This document shows positions 34,315-42,744 of a stretch of 64,000 nucleotides of DNA, piece by piece. The notes beneath the pieces were generated by a model. That model was given only the letters and a program-made list of their open reading frames with translations, made no database searches and was not told the origin of the DNA. The number at the start of each line of letters is the position of its first letter. Position 1 is the stretch's first letter. This DNA is from Alphaproteobacteria bacterium (lineage in GTDB: Bacteria; Pseudomonadota; Alphaproteobacteria; Rhizobiales; Xanthobacteraceae). The stretch is taken from assembly GCA_016869215.1 (NCBI GenBank), contig VGEP01000010.1, forward strand, positions 84,104 to 148,103, in the 5' to 3' direction. The translations under genes and the position numbers were made by a program.

Positions 34315-35214
34315 ATGCCGGACCGGATCGCCGCGGGGCTTGTCTCGCGCACCTATTTCAACATGCCGCTGTGGGCGTCGCAGGAGCATGGCTTCTTCGC
34401 AGACGAGGGTCTCGCGGTCGAAGGCACGATCTTCGGCAACGCCTCGCAGGTCGAGCCGCTGCTCGATGGCACGTTCCAAGTGTTCATCGGCTCGCCGGAG
34501 CTTGCGATCCAGAACGCCGCCGCGGGCGGCCCGCTACGGATCGTGGCGGGCAACGCCGGCAAGCTCGTGCATTCGTTGATTGCGCGTGCGCCGTTCAAGC
34601 GGTTCGAAGATCTGCGCGGGCGCACCGTCGGCATCTTTACCGAGAAGGAAGGCACGTTCTTCCACGTGCGCGCGATGCTCGCCGCGCACGGGCTGAACTA
34701 TCCCGGCGACTATCTGATCAAGCACACCGGCGGCGTGCCGCCGCGCCACAAGGCGCTGCTGGCGGGCGAGATCGACGCCGGCCTGCAATCGGTGCCGTGG
34801 AACTATCTCGCCGAGGACGAGGGCATGAACAACCTCGGCGACGCGATCGATACCGTGCCGGACTGGCAGTTCGTCTCGATCAACGTCAATCGAGACTGGG
34901 CGCGGGCCAACCGCGACGTGCTGGTGCGCTTCCTGCGCGCGATGCGGCGCGGCACAGAATGGCTCTACGCCAACCGTGAGGCGGCCTCGGCAATCGCCGC
35001 GCGCGAACTACCGGCATCGATGGAGCATGCCCGGCGCGCGTGGGACTATTTCACGAGCAAGGACGCGCTCACCCGCGACATGTCCGTCAACCGCAAGGGC
35101 ATCGCCAAGGTGATCGAGACGCTGAAGCTCGCGGGGCTGCTGCCGCCCGAGGCGGCCGACGATCCCGGCGCCTATATCGAGGACGAGTATCTCGCCGAGG
35201 CGCGAAAAGGCTAG
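34315..35214 (+). CDS. NMT1/SsuA/THI5-like solute-binding protein
   Basis: The protein has 299 residues. The family opening NMPLWASQEHGFFADEGL, the SPELAIQNAAAGGPLRIVAG segment and FEDLRGRTVGIFTEKEG are clear. GAGGATCGGA precedes the ATG at 34315; an in-frame GTG at 34276 lies inside the inverted repeat. No signal peptide is visible. No ABC permease or ATPase gene is near. The stop overlaps the next gene's stop on the other strand by 4 bases. Confidence 0.82.
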   Translation: MPDRIAAGLVSRTYFNMPLWASQEHGFFADEGLAVEGTIFGNASQVEPLLDGTFQVFIGSPELAIQNAAAGGPLRIVAGNAGKLVHSLIARAPFKRFEDLRGRTVGIFTEKEGTFFHVRAMLAAHGLNYPGDYLIKHTGGVPPRHKALLAGEIDAGLQSVPWNYLAEDEGMNNLGDAIDTVPDWQFVSINVNRDWARANRDVLVRFLRAMRRGTEWLYANREAASAIAARELPASMEHARRAWDYFTSKDALTRDMSVNRKGIAKVIETLKLAGLLPPEAADDPGAYIEDEYLAEARKG

Positions 35215-35582
35215 CGCCGCCGCGTGTCGCGCCACGGCATCGCAAACAGCGGCCGCAGCATGAAGTAGAACAGCGGCGCGAGCATCAGCGTCCAGAACGC
35301 CCAGACAGTGCGAACGATCGCGTTGTGCGTGCTCCAGCCCTCGACCCGGCGGCCGTCCACGTCCAGACATACGACCGGCCGGTGCGGGCGCGACGTCCGC
35401 GACTGATAGTGGCGCGGCGCGATCCGGCCCGATTCCGGGCAGAACGCCTGCGACACGCCGGGCACGCGGTCGATCCAATGGAAATAGAGCGTCATCGGCA
35501 TCATGAACGCGCCGCCGAGCAGCAGCGCGAGGCCGAGCGCAAGGCCCGCGGCGGGCAGCGAACGGGGAAGAAAGCGGCGCAT
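35211..35582 (-). CDS. Two-helix membrane hypothetical protein
   Basis: The protein has 123 residues with a hydrophobic helix at each end (LALGLALLLGGAFMMPMTL and VWAFWTLMLAPLFYFMLRPL) and a middle part of about 55 residues with two cysteines (AFCPES and VVCLDVDG). The ATG at 35582 was chosen over a TTG at 35627. It resembles a small periplasmic-loop membrane protein. The function is unknown. Confidence 0.6.
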   Translation of the reverse strand: MRRFLPRSLPAAGLALGLALLLGGAFMMPMTLYFHWIDRVPGVSQAFCPESGRIAPRHYQSRTSRPHRPVVCLDVDGRRVEGWSTHNAIVRTVWAFWTLMLAPLFYFMLRPLFAMPWRDTRRR

Positions 35583-35660
35583 GGCACGGACCGGGATGGC
35601 GTGGGGACGATCCTTGTTGGTCGCCAAGACAAAGCCGGAGGTTCGAAAGGCGCTGCTTCC

Positions 35661-35700
35661 GTCATTCCGGGACTCCCCGAAGGGGCGGGCCCGGAATGAC
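35661..35700. repeat. GTCATTCCGGG palindromic repeat
   Basis: GTCATTCCGGG and CCCGGAATGAC are perfect inverted arms; inside them CCCC, GAA, GGGG forms a second stem. This is a third repeat family in the window, located between two leftward genes. Confidence 0.8.
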
Positions 35701-35723
35701 AGCGGAGAGCCTGTGCTCTCGGC

Positions 35724-36782
35724 CTACCGCCCCGGCCGCAGGCGCTGGATCTGCAACTGCGCCAGGAACGGCACCAGCGGGTGCGCGCCCATCTTCACGA
35801 TCGACGGCAGATCGAGCGCGATCAGCGCCTCGCGCTGGGCAGGCGGCAGCGCGAATTTGCCGGCGTAGGCCTTCGCATCCTTCATGTACTGCGCGCGTTC
35901 GTCTGCATCGTGGGCGAGCGCGTGCAGCGCCGCGGTCAATTCGACCAGCTCGGGCTTGATCGACGGGTAGTGCGCCGCGTGGTCCTTGGGCTCGCCGCCG
36001 ATCCAGCCAAGCGAGGCGTAGTTATGGTGCCAGCTCGGATCGAACGACACCACGTCCGGCTTGCGCTCGCCGATGGCACCCGCGGCCGCGGCCCAGCAGC
36101 GCAATTCGATGTTGCCCTTGTCGTCGAGTTCCGCTTCGTCATAGCCGATCAGCGACTTCAGCTTGCCCGCGGCGAGCTGCTCCAGCACGCGCTTGTCCCA
36201 GTCGAGCTCCGGGTTGGAGTAGCGGTCGGTGCCTGGAAAATGCGACATGCCGCCGCTCGAAAGAATCACGGTGCGTAGGCCAAGCTGTGTCACCGTGCGC
36301 GCCACGGCCTGGCCGAAGGCGTAGCAGCGCTCCATGGTCGGCTGCGGCGGAAGATAAGCATTCACGTAGATCGGCAGCACCGGATCTGTGAGCCCGAGAT
36401 GCGTCAGCGGAATGCCGATGGCATAGTCGATCTTCGCCGTCGAGGTGAAGGCCGGATCGAAGCCCTGGCGATAGAGCTGCCGCACGACCTCGAAGCCGAT
36501 CTCGCTCGGCACCTTCCAGTGGAACTTGCGGCCCGCGAACTCGCCCGTCGCCTCGCCGCCGACATGCACGGTGAAGGCCGGGCAGACGTTGTGAAAGAAC
36601 TGCTCGGCGTGGTCATTGGAGAAGATGATCCAGAGGTCCGGCTTGAGCGCCTTCAGCCGCGCGCCGATGTCGGCCGCCACCGCGCGCACCTTCTCGACGT
36701 TCGCCTTGTCCTCGGTCTCAGGCATGGTGAAAAACTGCGGCGCGTGCGGCAGCATCGCGCCCCCGATCACCGTGGACATCAT
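35724..36782 (-). CDS. LigB-LigA fused class III extradiol dioxygenase-like protein
   Basis: The protein has 352 residues. Residues about 1-270 are LigB-like: candidate iron-ligand histidine in MLPHAPQF, SNDHAEQFF as the second metal-site region, MSHFPGTDRY and SWHHNYAS. Residues about 280-350 (FALPPAQREALIALDLPSIV, then MGAHPLVPFLAQL) look like the LigA alpha subunit joined to its C-terminus, as in gallate and 3-O-methylgallate dioxygenases. It should open a catechol or gallate-type ring next to a hydroxyl with O2. The paired ATGs at 36782/36779 follow GGAGCGG. A Bug receptor lies upstream on the same strand. The substrate is unproven. Confidence 0.8.
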   Translation of the reverse strand: MMSTVIGGAMLPHAPQFFTMPETEDKANVEKVRAVAADIGARLKALKPDLWIIFSNDHAEQFFHNVCPAFTVHVGGEATGEFAGRKFHWKVPSEIGFEVVRQLYRQGFDPAFTSTAKIDYAIGIPLTHLGLTDPVLPIYVNAYLPPQPTMERCYAFGQAVARTVTQLGLRTVILSSGGMSHFPGTDRYSNPELDWDKRVLEQLAAGKLKSLIGYDEAELDDKGNIELRCWAAAAGAIGERKPDVVSFDPSWHHNYASLGWIGGEPKDHAAHYPSIKPELVELTAALHALAHDADERAQYMKDAKAYAGKFALPPAQREALIALDLPSIVKMGAHPLVPFLAQLQIQRLRPGR

Positions 36783-36858
36783 GGCCCGCTCCATCGCGTT
36801 GCGGCGACCGCCGCCGTCCCGCAAAACGTAGTGCGGCGTGCGGCACCCGACAAGCGAA

Positions 36859-36891
36859 ACGCCCCTCTCCCGGGTCTCGGGAGAGGGGCGT
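36859..36891. repeat. CCCCTCTCCCG hairpin
   Basis: ACGCCCCTCTCCCG, loop GGTCT, CGGGAGAGGGGCGT is a perfect 14-bp stem of the same CTCTCCC class as the larger repeats. It lies between the Bug receptor at 36928 and the dioxygenase, 37 bp downstream of the receptor stop, and may act as a transcript end or stabiliser. Confidence 0.75.
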
Positions 36892-36927
36892 CAAACGCCA
36901 GAGACGAAGTGTCGAGGTCTGCCGTCG

Positions 36928-37896
36928 CTACTGCGCCTTGATGCCGGCTTCCTTGACCACCTTGCCCCACAGTTCGAATTCGGAGTGGTAGAATTTTTCG
37001 AACTGCGGCTGGGTCATCTTCACGATCTGCGCGCCGCGATCGGCGAACTGCTTCTGCACCTCGGGCTTGTCCTGGATCGCCGCGATCTCCTTGTTCAGCA
37101 GATCGATAATGGCCTTGGGCGTGCCCTTCGGCGCCGCAAGCCCGATCCAGTTGCCGCCGGAGTACTCCGGAAAGCCGGCCTCGGCGAACGTCGGAACGTC
37201 TGGGAACGCCGGCAGCCGCTTGTCGGACGCGACGGCGAGACCGCGCAGCTTGCCGCCCTTGACGTGCGACGACAGGCTCGACGCCGATGCGATGACGGCC
37301 TTGGTGTTGCCGGCGATCACGTCGATGGTGCCGGGGCCCGCGCCGCGAAACGGCACGTGCACCACGTCGATCTTGGTGAGCAGCTTGAACAGCTCCATGC
37401 CGAGATGCAGCGCGCCGCCAGTGCCTCCCGAGGCATAGTAGATCGAGCCGGGCTTCGCCTTGGCGAGCGCGACGAACTCCTTGGCCGTCTTGGCCGGCAG
37501 GTCGGGATTGACCGCGAGCATGTTCGCGCTGGTGATGAACAGCGCGATCGGGATGAAGCCGTTGCGCCCGTCGTAATTCAGCTTGTAGAGCACCGGCTGC
37601 ACGGGATTGGCGATCGACACGATGCCGAGCGTGTAGCCGTCCGGCGCGGCGTTCGCGACCATCTCGGTGCCGACGACACCGCCGGCCCCGGTGCGGTTCT
37701 CGGGGATGAACTGCTTGCCGAGCTTCTCGGTGAGGTGCGTGGCCATCACCCGCGCGGCGATGTCGTTCAGGCCGCCGGGCGCGAACGGGATGACGATCCG
37801 GACCGGCTTGGCCGGGTAGTCCTGGGCCGCGGCCGGCGCGGCGAAGACCAGCGTCGCCCCGGCGACCGCTGCAATCAATGAGTGCACTCGTAACAT
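36928..37896 (-). CDS. Bug/TctC-family solute receptor
   Basis: The protein has 322 residues: signal peptide ending APAAAQD, then YPAKPVRIVIPFAPGGLND, PENRTGAGG and HVPFRGAGPG. It is close in wording to the receptor at 38419-39387 (both have ENRTGA and KEIAAIQ), so the two are paralogues. It lies upstream of the dioxygenase gene and could supply an aromatic acid to it. Confidence 0.92.
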   Translation of the reverse strand: MLRVHSLIAAVAGATLVFAAPAAAQDYPAKPVRIVIPFAPGGLNDIAARVMATHLTEKLGKQFIPENRTGAGGVVGTEMVANAAPDGYTLGIVSIANPVQPVLYKLNYDGRNGFIPIALFITSANMLAVNPDLPAKTAKEFVALAKAKPGSIYYASGGTGGALHLGMELFKLLTKIDVVHVPFRGAGPGTIDVIAGNTKAVIASASSLSSHVKGGKLRGLAVASDKRLPAFPDVPTFAEAGFPEYSGGNWIGLAAPKGTPKAIIDLLNKEIAAIQDKPEVQKQFADRGAQIVKMTQPQFEKFYHSEFELWGKVVKEAGIKAQ

Positions 37897-38112
37897 CTAT
37901 TCCTCCATGACGCGAAAGCGTGGACGGAGAATGCTGTGTCCTTGCGGGGTTTTCAACCGCCGGGATGTCTCACCCCGGGCAGCCGGCGCCACCCGCCGGT
38001 CGGCCTCGGACGGATGCCGACAAATCGATGCAAATCGCCGAGATGCGATTAGCAGCCTGTTGTGGGGGCCGTCGTAGCGTCCGGGAGCTGGCCCCCGCCA
38101 GACCGGATCGCC

Positions 38113-38409
38113 ATGCTGATCGATCGACGCCGCCATCAGCGCCAGACCATCAACCGCCTCGCCAAGCTGCAGGTCGAGTCGGGCGCCTTGCCGCGCGACT
38201 GCCTGATCACGGACATTTCGCAACAGGGCGCGCGGCTGCACGTCGAGGGCCTCGACGTGCCCGATCGCTTCCATCTCTGGATCACCGGCGAGCAAGGCAC
38301 GCGGCGCGAGTGCCATGTGGTCTGGCGGCTCGGCCACGAGGTCGGCGTGAGCTTCGTCGGACCGGAAACGCGCGCGCCGGCGCAGCGTGCCGGAGCCGTG
38401 CCGGCGTAG
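38113..38409 (+). CDS. PilZ-domain protein
   Basis: The protein has 98 residues, a lone PilZ domain. The c-di-GMP motif RRRHQR (residues 5-10) and DISQQGARL (D-x-S-x-x-G) are both present. PilZ proteins bind cyclic di-GMP and change motility, exopolysaccharide or other outputs through protein contacts. The ATG at 38113 is the first in-frame codon before the RxxxR box. No diguanylate cyclase is nearby. Confidence 0.9.
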   Translation: MLIDRRRHQRQTINRLAKLQVESGALPRDCLITDISQQGARLHVEGLDVPDRFHLWITGEQGTRRECHVVWRLGHEVGVSFVGPETRAPAQRAGAVPA

Positions 38410-38418
38410 GAACCGCCG

Positions 38419-39387
38419 TCACTCGCGCTTGATCTTGCCTTCGCGCACCACCCGCTCCCACTTCGCCATTTCCCTGGTCATGAACGCCCCGAACTCGGCG
38501 GGGCTCATGTTGACAGCCTCGGCGCCGCGGGCGGCGAGCAACTTCTGGCCCTCGGGCGAGGCCTGAATCGCGGCGATCTCCTTATTGAGCTTGTCGATAA
38601 TGTCCTTCGGCGTGCCCGCAGGCGCCACCATCCCGATCCAATTGGCGACCTCGTAGTCAGGCACGCCGGCTTCGGCGACGGTCGGAAGCTCGGGTAGCAC
38701 GGCGCTGCGCTTGAGCGCGCCGACGCCGAGGCCCTTGAGCTTTCCAGACTTGATGAACGGCGAGGTGGTGATGGTGGTGGCAAAGCCGACCTTGGTGTTG
38801 CCCGCGACCAGGTCGATCATGGCCGGGCCGCCGCCCCGGAACGGCACGTGCATCAGGTCGATGCCAGCGGTCAGCTTGAACAGCTCGCCGCCGAGATGCA
38901 TGAAACTGCCGACGCCCGCCGACGCATAAAGCACCTCACCCGGCTTGCCCTTGGCGAGCGCGAGCAACTCCTTGATCGAATTGACCGGCAGAGTCGGATT
39001 GACGACCAGCACCGTAGGCGCCTGCGCCAGGAACGCGATCGGCACGAAGGCCGTCTTGGGATCGTAGGGCAGCTTGTACAGCCATGGATTGACGGCGTTG
39101 ACGATCGAGACGACCAGCAGCGTGTAGCCGTCCTTGGGCGCGTTGGCTGCAATCTCGCTCCCGACGATGCTGGCGGCGCCGGTGCGGTTCTCGACCACGA
39201 ATTGCTTGCCAAGCCGCTCGCTGAGCTGCGTCGCGATCATGCGGCCGACGATGTCGTTCACGCCGCCCGGCGGGAACGGGACGATCACCCGCACCGGCCG
39301 GTCGGGATAGTCCTGCGCCGCCGCGGGCGCGGCGAGCGCGATCGCACTCGTTGCGATTGCGAGCAGTAGCGAATGCATGCGTGGCAT
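38419..39387 (-). CDS. Bug/TctC-family solute receptor
   Basis: The protein has 322 residues with signal peptide (LLLAIATSAIALAAPAAAQD) and YPDRPVRVIVPFPPGGVND, ENRTGAASIVG, HVPFRGGGP. The start at 39387 has GGGGGGAGG upstream; an ATG at 39411 is also in frame. It is downstream of the coxS gene on the same strand, at the end of the hydroxylase cluster. Confidence 0.92.
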   Translation of the reverse strand: MPRMHSLLLAIATSAIALAAPAAAQDYPDRPVRVIVPFPPGGVNDIVGRMIATQLSERLGKQFVVENRTGAASIVGSEIAANAPKDGYTLLVVSIVNAVNPWLYKLPYDPKTAFVPIAFLAQAPTVLVVNPTLPVNSIKELLALAKGKPGEVLYASAGVGSFMHLGGELFKLTAGIDLMHVPFRGGGPAMIDLVAGNTKVGFATTITTSPFIKSGKLKGLGVGALKRSAVLPELPTVAEAGVPDYEVANWIGMVAPAGTPKDIIDKLNKEIAAIQASPEGQKLLAARGAEAVNMSPAEFGAFMTREMAKWERVVREGKIKRE

Positions 39388-39555
39388 GGCGAGCCTCCCC
39401 CCGAAGCGCATTCCCGACCCGCCGTCACGGCCTCAGTCGATGCAGATATTCGGGCCGGTACGGCCTTGCGGCTGAGAGTATGGCACAAGCGACGGGGAAT
39501 GTGTGCCGGCCCCGCTGCGGCATGATGCGCGCCGGCACATGCAGCGGCGCGTGGA

Positions 39556-40044
39556 TCAGTCGCGCGCTTCGCGCATCCGCTTCGCCGCGTCCAGCGCGGC
39601 CAGCACGATGCCCTGATAGCCGGTGCAGCGGCAAAGGTTCCCCGAGATCGCGATCCGGACCTCCTGCTCGGTCGGGTCCGGGTTGTCGCGCAGGAATTCG
39701 AGCAGAGTCGTCAGCATCCCGGGCGTGCAGAAGCCGCACTGAAGCCCGTGGTTGTCGCGGAAAGCCTCCTGCAACGGATGCAGCTTGTCGGGCGACGGCG
39801 CGATGCCCTCGACGGTGAGGATGTCGTGGCCGTCGGCCTGGACCGCGAGCATCAGACAGGAGCGCGCCGAGCGGCCGTCGAGCAGGATGGTGCAGGCGCC
39901 GCAGACGCCATGCTCACAGCCAAGATGCGTGCCGGTGAGCTTCAATTCGTAGCGCAGGAAATCGGCAAGCGTGATGCGCACCGCCACCTCGCGCTCGTAG
40001 CGCGTGCCGTTGACCGTGACCGCGATGGTACGTGTCTCTGACAT
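39556..40044 (-). CDS. CoxS-type (2Fe-2S) small subunit of a molybdenum hydroxylase
   Basis: The protein has 162 residues. The N-terminal plant-type cluster motif GCEHGVCGACTILLDG is followed by the C-terminal helical cluster domain with GLQCGFCTPGML and GNLCRCTGY. These carry electrons between the Mo site and FAD. It follows its coxM partner after only 2 bp, so the two are translationally linked. The large subunit is not next to them; one of the CoxL proteins at 44939-50676 is the likely partner. Confidence 0.95.
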   Translation of the reverse strand: MSETRTIAVTVNGTRYEREVAVRITLADFLRYELKLTGTHLGCEHGVCGACTILLDGRSARSCLMLAVQADGHDILTVEGIAPSPDKLHPLQEAFRDNHGLQCGFCTPGMLTTLLEFLRDNPDPTEQEVRIAISGNLCRCTGYQGIVLAALDAAKRMREARD

Positions 40045-40046
40045 TC

Positions 40047-40928
40047 TCAATGCTTCCGGTTCCACGGCGCGTTGTCGGCAAGGCCCGCAGCCTTCTCCAG
40101 CGCGCGGCGCGACAACACCACGGCAAGGTGCTGGCGGTAGTCGGCCGACGCATGGATGTCGGCCAGCGCCTCGATGCCGCGACACCACTCGCAGGCCTTG
40201 CGGAACAGGTCCGGCGACGGTGCCTGACCCACGATGGCTTGTTCCACTTCGGTCGCGCGCACCGGCGCGACCGCGACGCCGCCCAACGTGAGCGACGCGC
40301 GCGAGATTATTCCGCCGTCGATTTGAAGGAGCGCCGCCGCCGACACGATGGCAAAGTCGCCATGCCGGCGCGAGAACTCGATGAACGCCGCCTTGTGGCC
40401 CGCGGGCCAGAGTGGAATACGAATCTCCGTGACGATCTCGTTCAGCTCGATGGCGGGCGTGAGGTAGCCGGCCGGAAAGTCGGCGAACGCGATCTCGCGT
40501 TTGCCGCCCGGGCCTACGACCGTCACTGCCGCGTCGTGCGCGGCCGCGACCGACACCAGCTCGGCGGCCGGATCGAGATGGCACAGCGAGCCGCCGATGG
40601 TGCCGCGGTTGCGCGTTTGGCGGTGGCCGATGTGCATGATCGCCTCGTGCATCAGCGGGCACCTGGCTTTGACGAGGTCGGAGAACTCCAGGTCGCGCTG
40701 GCGCGTCATCGCGCCGATGCGGAGCGCGCCGCCGTCCTCGCGGATATAGGACAGGTCCGCCACACGGTTGAGATCGATCACATGGTCCGGCAGCACGAAC
40801 CGCATGTTCAGCATCGGCATCAGCGACTGCCCGCCGGCCAGCAGTTTGGCGTTGTCGAGCGAGCCAAGCAGCGCCACCGCCTCCGAGACGGTCGCCGGGT
40901 CGTGATATTGGAAGGGCGGCGGCTTCAT
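40047..40928 (-). CDS. CoxM-type FAD-binding medium subunit
   Basis: The protein has 293 residues. AKLLAGGQSLMPMLNMR and NRGTIGGSLCHLDPAAELVSV are the two FAD-binding motifs of the xanthine dehydrogenase medium subunit, followed by the C-terminal CO dehydrogenase flavoprotein domain. It passes electrons from the Fe-S subunit to an acceptor. The ATG at 40928 was chosen; the open frame continues upstream but overlaps the coxS-like gene at 41000. It lies 71 bp downstream of that gene. Confidence 0.95.
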   Translation of the reverse strand: MKPPPFQYHDPATVSEAVALLGSLDNAKLLAGGQSLMPMLNMRFVLPDHVIDLNRVADLSYIREDGGALRIGAMTRQRDLEFSDLVKARCPLMHEAIMHIGHRQTRNRGTIGGSLCHLDPAAELVSVAAAHDAAVTVVGPGGKREIAFADFPAGYLTPAIELNEIVTEIRIPLWPAGHKAAFIEFSRRHGDFAIVSAAALLQIDGGIISRASLTLGGVAVAPVRATEVEQAIVGQAPSPDLFRKACEWCRGIEALADIHASADYRQHLAVVLSRRALEKAAGLADNAPWNRKH

Positions 40929-40999
40929 TGCGGATGCGGAACCTGACGCGACGACTAGAACAAGTATAGGGAAGGCTCGCGCGAAAGGGCAACCGGCCG

Positions 41000-41608
41000 C
41001 TATTTCTCGATCGTCTCGGCCTGCTCCAGCATGTCGCCCCAGGCCGAAGCGGCGGACGGCGGAACCGCCGAAGGCGGCGCCTCCTGCGCCGGATCGATTT
41101 CGGCCTTGGGTGCCTCTATCACCACCGGCTCCGGCGGACGCATCTCGTCGCGCACCGCGCGCACGGCCTTGACGATGTTCGCGTAGCCCGTGCAGCGGCA
41201 GAGGTTCGACGACAGCACGTCGATCAGTTCCTCGTCGCCGACGCCGGGATCGCGCTCCAGCGTTGCCGCGGCGAGCATCAGAAAGCCCGGCGTGCAGAAG
41301 CCGCATTGCAGGCTGTGGTGCGCCATGAACGCGCGCTGCAGCGGATGCAGCGTGCCGTTCGCCGCCAGCCCTTCGACCGTGCGGACCTCCTTGCCCTGCG
41401 CCTGCACCGCGAACATGAGGCACGAGCGCACCGCCTCGCCGCCGACAATCACCGTGCAGGCGCCGCAGACGCCATGCTCGCAGCCGATGTGAGTGCCGGT
41501 CAGCCCGCAGTCCTCGCGGATCGCGTCGGCGAGCGTCTTGCGCGGCTCGACCGTGACGCGGTGCGCGCGGCCGTTGACGGTGAGGGTGAGATCGAGCTTT
41601 GCGGTCAT
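41000..41608 (-). CDS. CoxS-type (2Fe-2S) small subunit with extended C-terminus
   Basis: The protein has 202 residues. It carries GCEHGVCGACTVIVGG and LQCGFCTPGFLMLAAA with SSNLCRCTGY, as in the other CoxS protein, plus about 40 extra residues rich in Ala, Pro and Glu at the C-terminus. It belongs to a second hydroxylase; the coxM at 40047 is its nearest neighbour downstream. The tail has no recognised function. Confidence 0.94.
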   Translation of the reverse strand: MTAKLDLTLTVNGRAHRVTVEPRKTLADAIREDCGLTGTHIGCEHGVCGACTVIVGGEAVRSCLMFAVQAQGKEVRTVEGLAANGTLHPLQRAFMAHHSLQCGFCTPGFLMLAAATLERDPGVGDEELIDVLSSNLCRCTGYANIVKAVRAVRDEMRPPEPVVIEAPKAEIDPAQEAPPSAVPPSAASAWGDMLEQAETIEK

Positions 41609-41699
41609 GCTGAGGCGGCCGAATTCCAGGCGTCGAACGCGGCACGATAGCCCGCCCGCCGCATGAATGCGACGGGTCCCCGGACCGCCGGCCGTGGCG

Positions 41700-42689
41700 T
41701 CATTTGGGCGTGATCTTGGCGACCTTCGCCACCTCTTCCCACCGCTTCACCTCGTCGGCGATGAGCCTGGCGAACTGCTCGGGCGTGTTGCCGCCGGGCA
41801 CAGCGCCTTCCGTCTGCATCCACTTGGCGACGGCCGGCGCCCTGAGGCCTTCGACAATCTCCCGGTGCAGCCGGTCGACGATCGGCTTCGGCGTCCCGGC
41901 CGGCGCCAGCATCCCGAACCACTGGATCACCTCGAAGTCGGCGAGGCCCAGTTCGGCGATGGTGGGCAGGTTCGGCAGCGCCGGCGCGCGCTTCAGGCTC
42001 GACACCGCAATCCCGCGCAGCGCGCCCTTGTCCAGATGCTGCTTCGCCGACGCGGCGTTGATCAGCATGATCTGGATGCGGCCGGCCAGCACGTCGGTGA
42101 GCGCGGGGGCGACGCCGTTGTACGGCACATGCAGCAGGTCGATGCCGGTCCGCATCTTGAGCATTTCCATGCCCATATGCGCGTTCGACGCGAGGCCCGG
42201 CGATGCGAAGGCGAGCTTGCCCGGATCCTTCTTCGCGAGCGCGATCAATTCCTGGAAATTGTTCGCCGGGACCGACGGATGCACCAGCAGCACGTTGGGC
42301 AGCGACACGATCTGCGAGATCGGCGCGAAGTCCTTCACCGGGTCGAAGCGCTTGACCGCGCGCGCGACGTTCAGACTGGTGAGGGTACTGGCCACCGTGA
42401 CGAGGTTGTAGCCGTCCGGCGCGGAGCGCGCGGCAGCTTCGGTTCCGGTGGCAGTGCCGCCGCCGGGCCGGTTCTCGACGAAGAACTGCTGGCCGAGCTT
42501 CTCCGAAAACTGTTGCGCCAGCAGGCGGGTCACCGTGTCGGTGCCCCCGCCCGGCGCCGACGGAACGACGATGCGGACCGCTTTCGAGGGATAGTCGGAC
42601 TGCGCCAGCGCGGGCGAACCCGGCAGCGACAGCAACACTGCCGCTGTCAGCAGGCCCGGCACGCGCAGAATCGTTTGTGTTTTTGTCAT
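41700..42689 (-). CDS. Bug/TctC-family solute receptor
   Basis: The protein has 329 residues: signal peptide ending PALAQS, then YPSKAVRIVVPSAPGGGTD, VENRPGGGTATG and HVPYNGVAP. GGGAGAA lies before the ATG at 42689. It sits between the UbiD gene and the CoxS gene, so it may import the substrate of that pathway. Confidence 0.92.
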   Translation of the reverse strand: MTKTQTILRVPGLLTAAVLLSLPGSPALAQSDYPSKAVRIVVPSAPGGGTDTVTRLLAQQFSEKLGQQFFVENRPGGGTATGTEAAARSAPDGYNLVTVASTLTSLNVARAVKRFDPVKDFAPISQIVSLPNVLLVHPSVPANNFQELIALAKKDPGKLAFASPGLASNAHMGMEMLKMRTGIDLLHVPYNGVAPALTDVLAGRIQIMLINAASAKQHLDKGALRGIAVSSLKRAPALPNLPTIAELGLADFEVIQWFGMLAPAGTPKPIVDRLHREIVEGLRAPAVAKWMQTEGAVPGGNTPEQFARLIADEVKRWEEVAKVAKITPK

Positions 42690-42744
42690 CGTTGTTCTCC
42701 CTCACTCAGGACCGATTTGGAATCCGCGCGATCGCTTCGCACGA

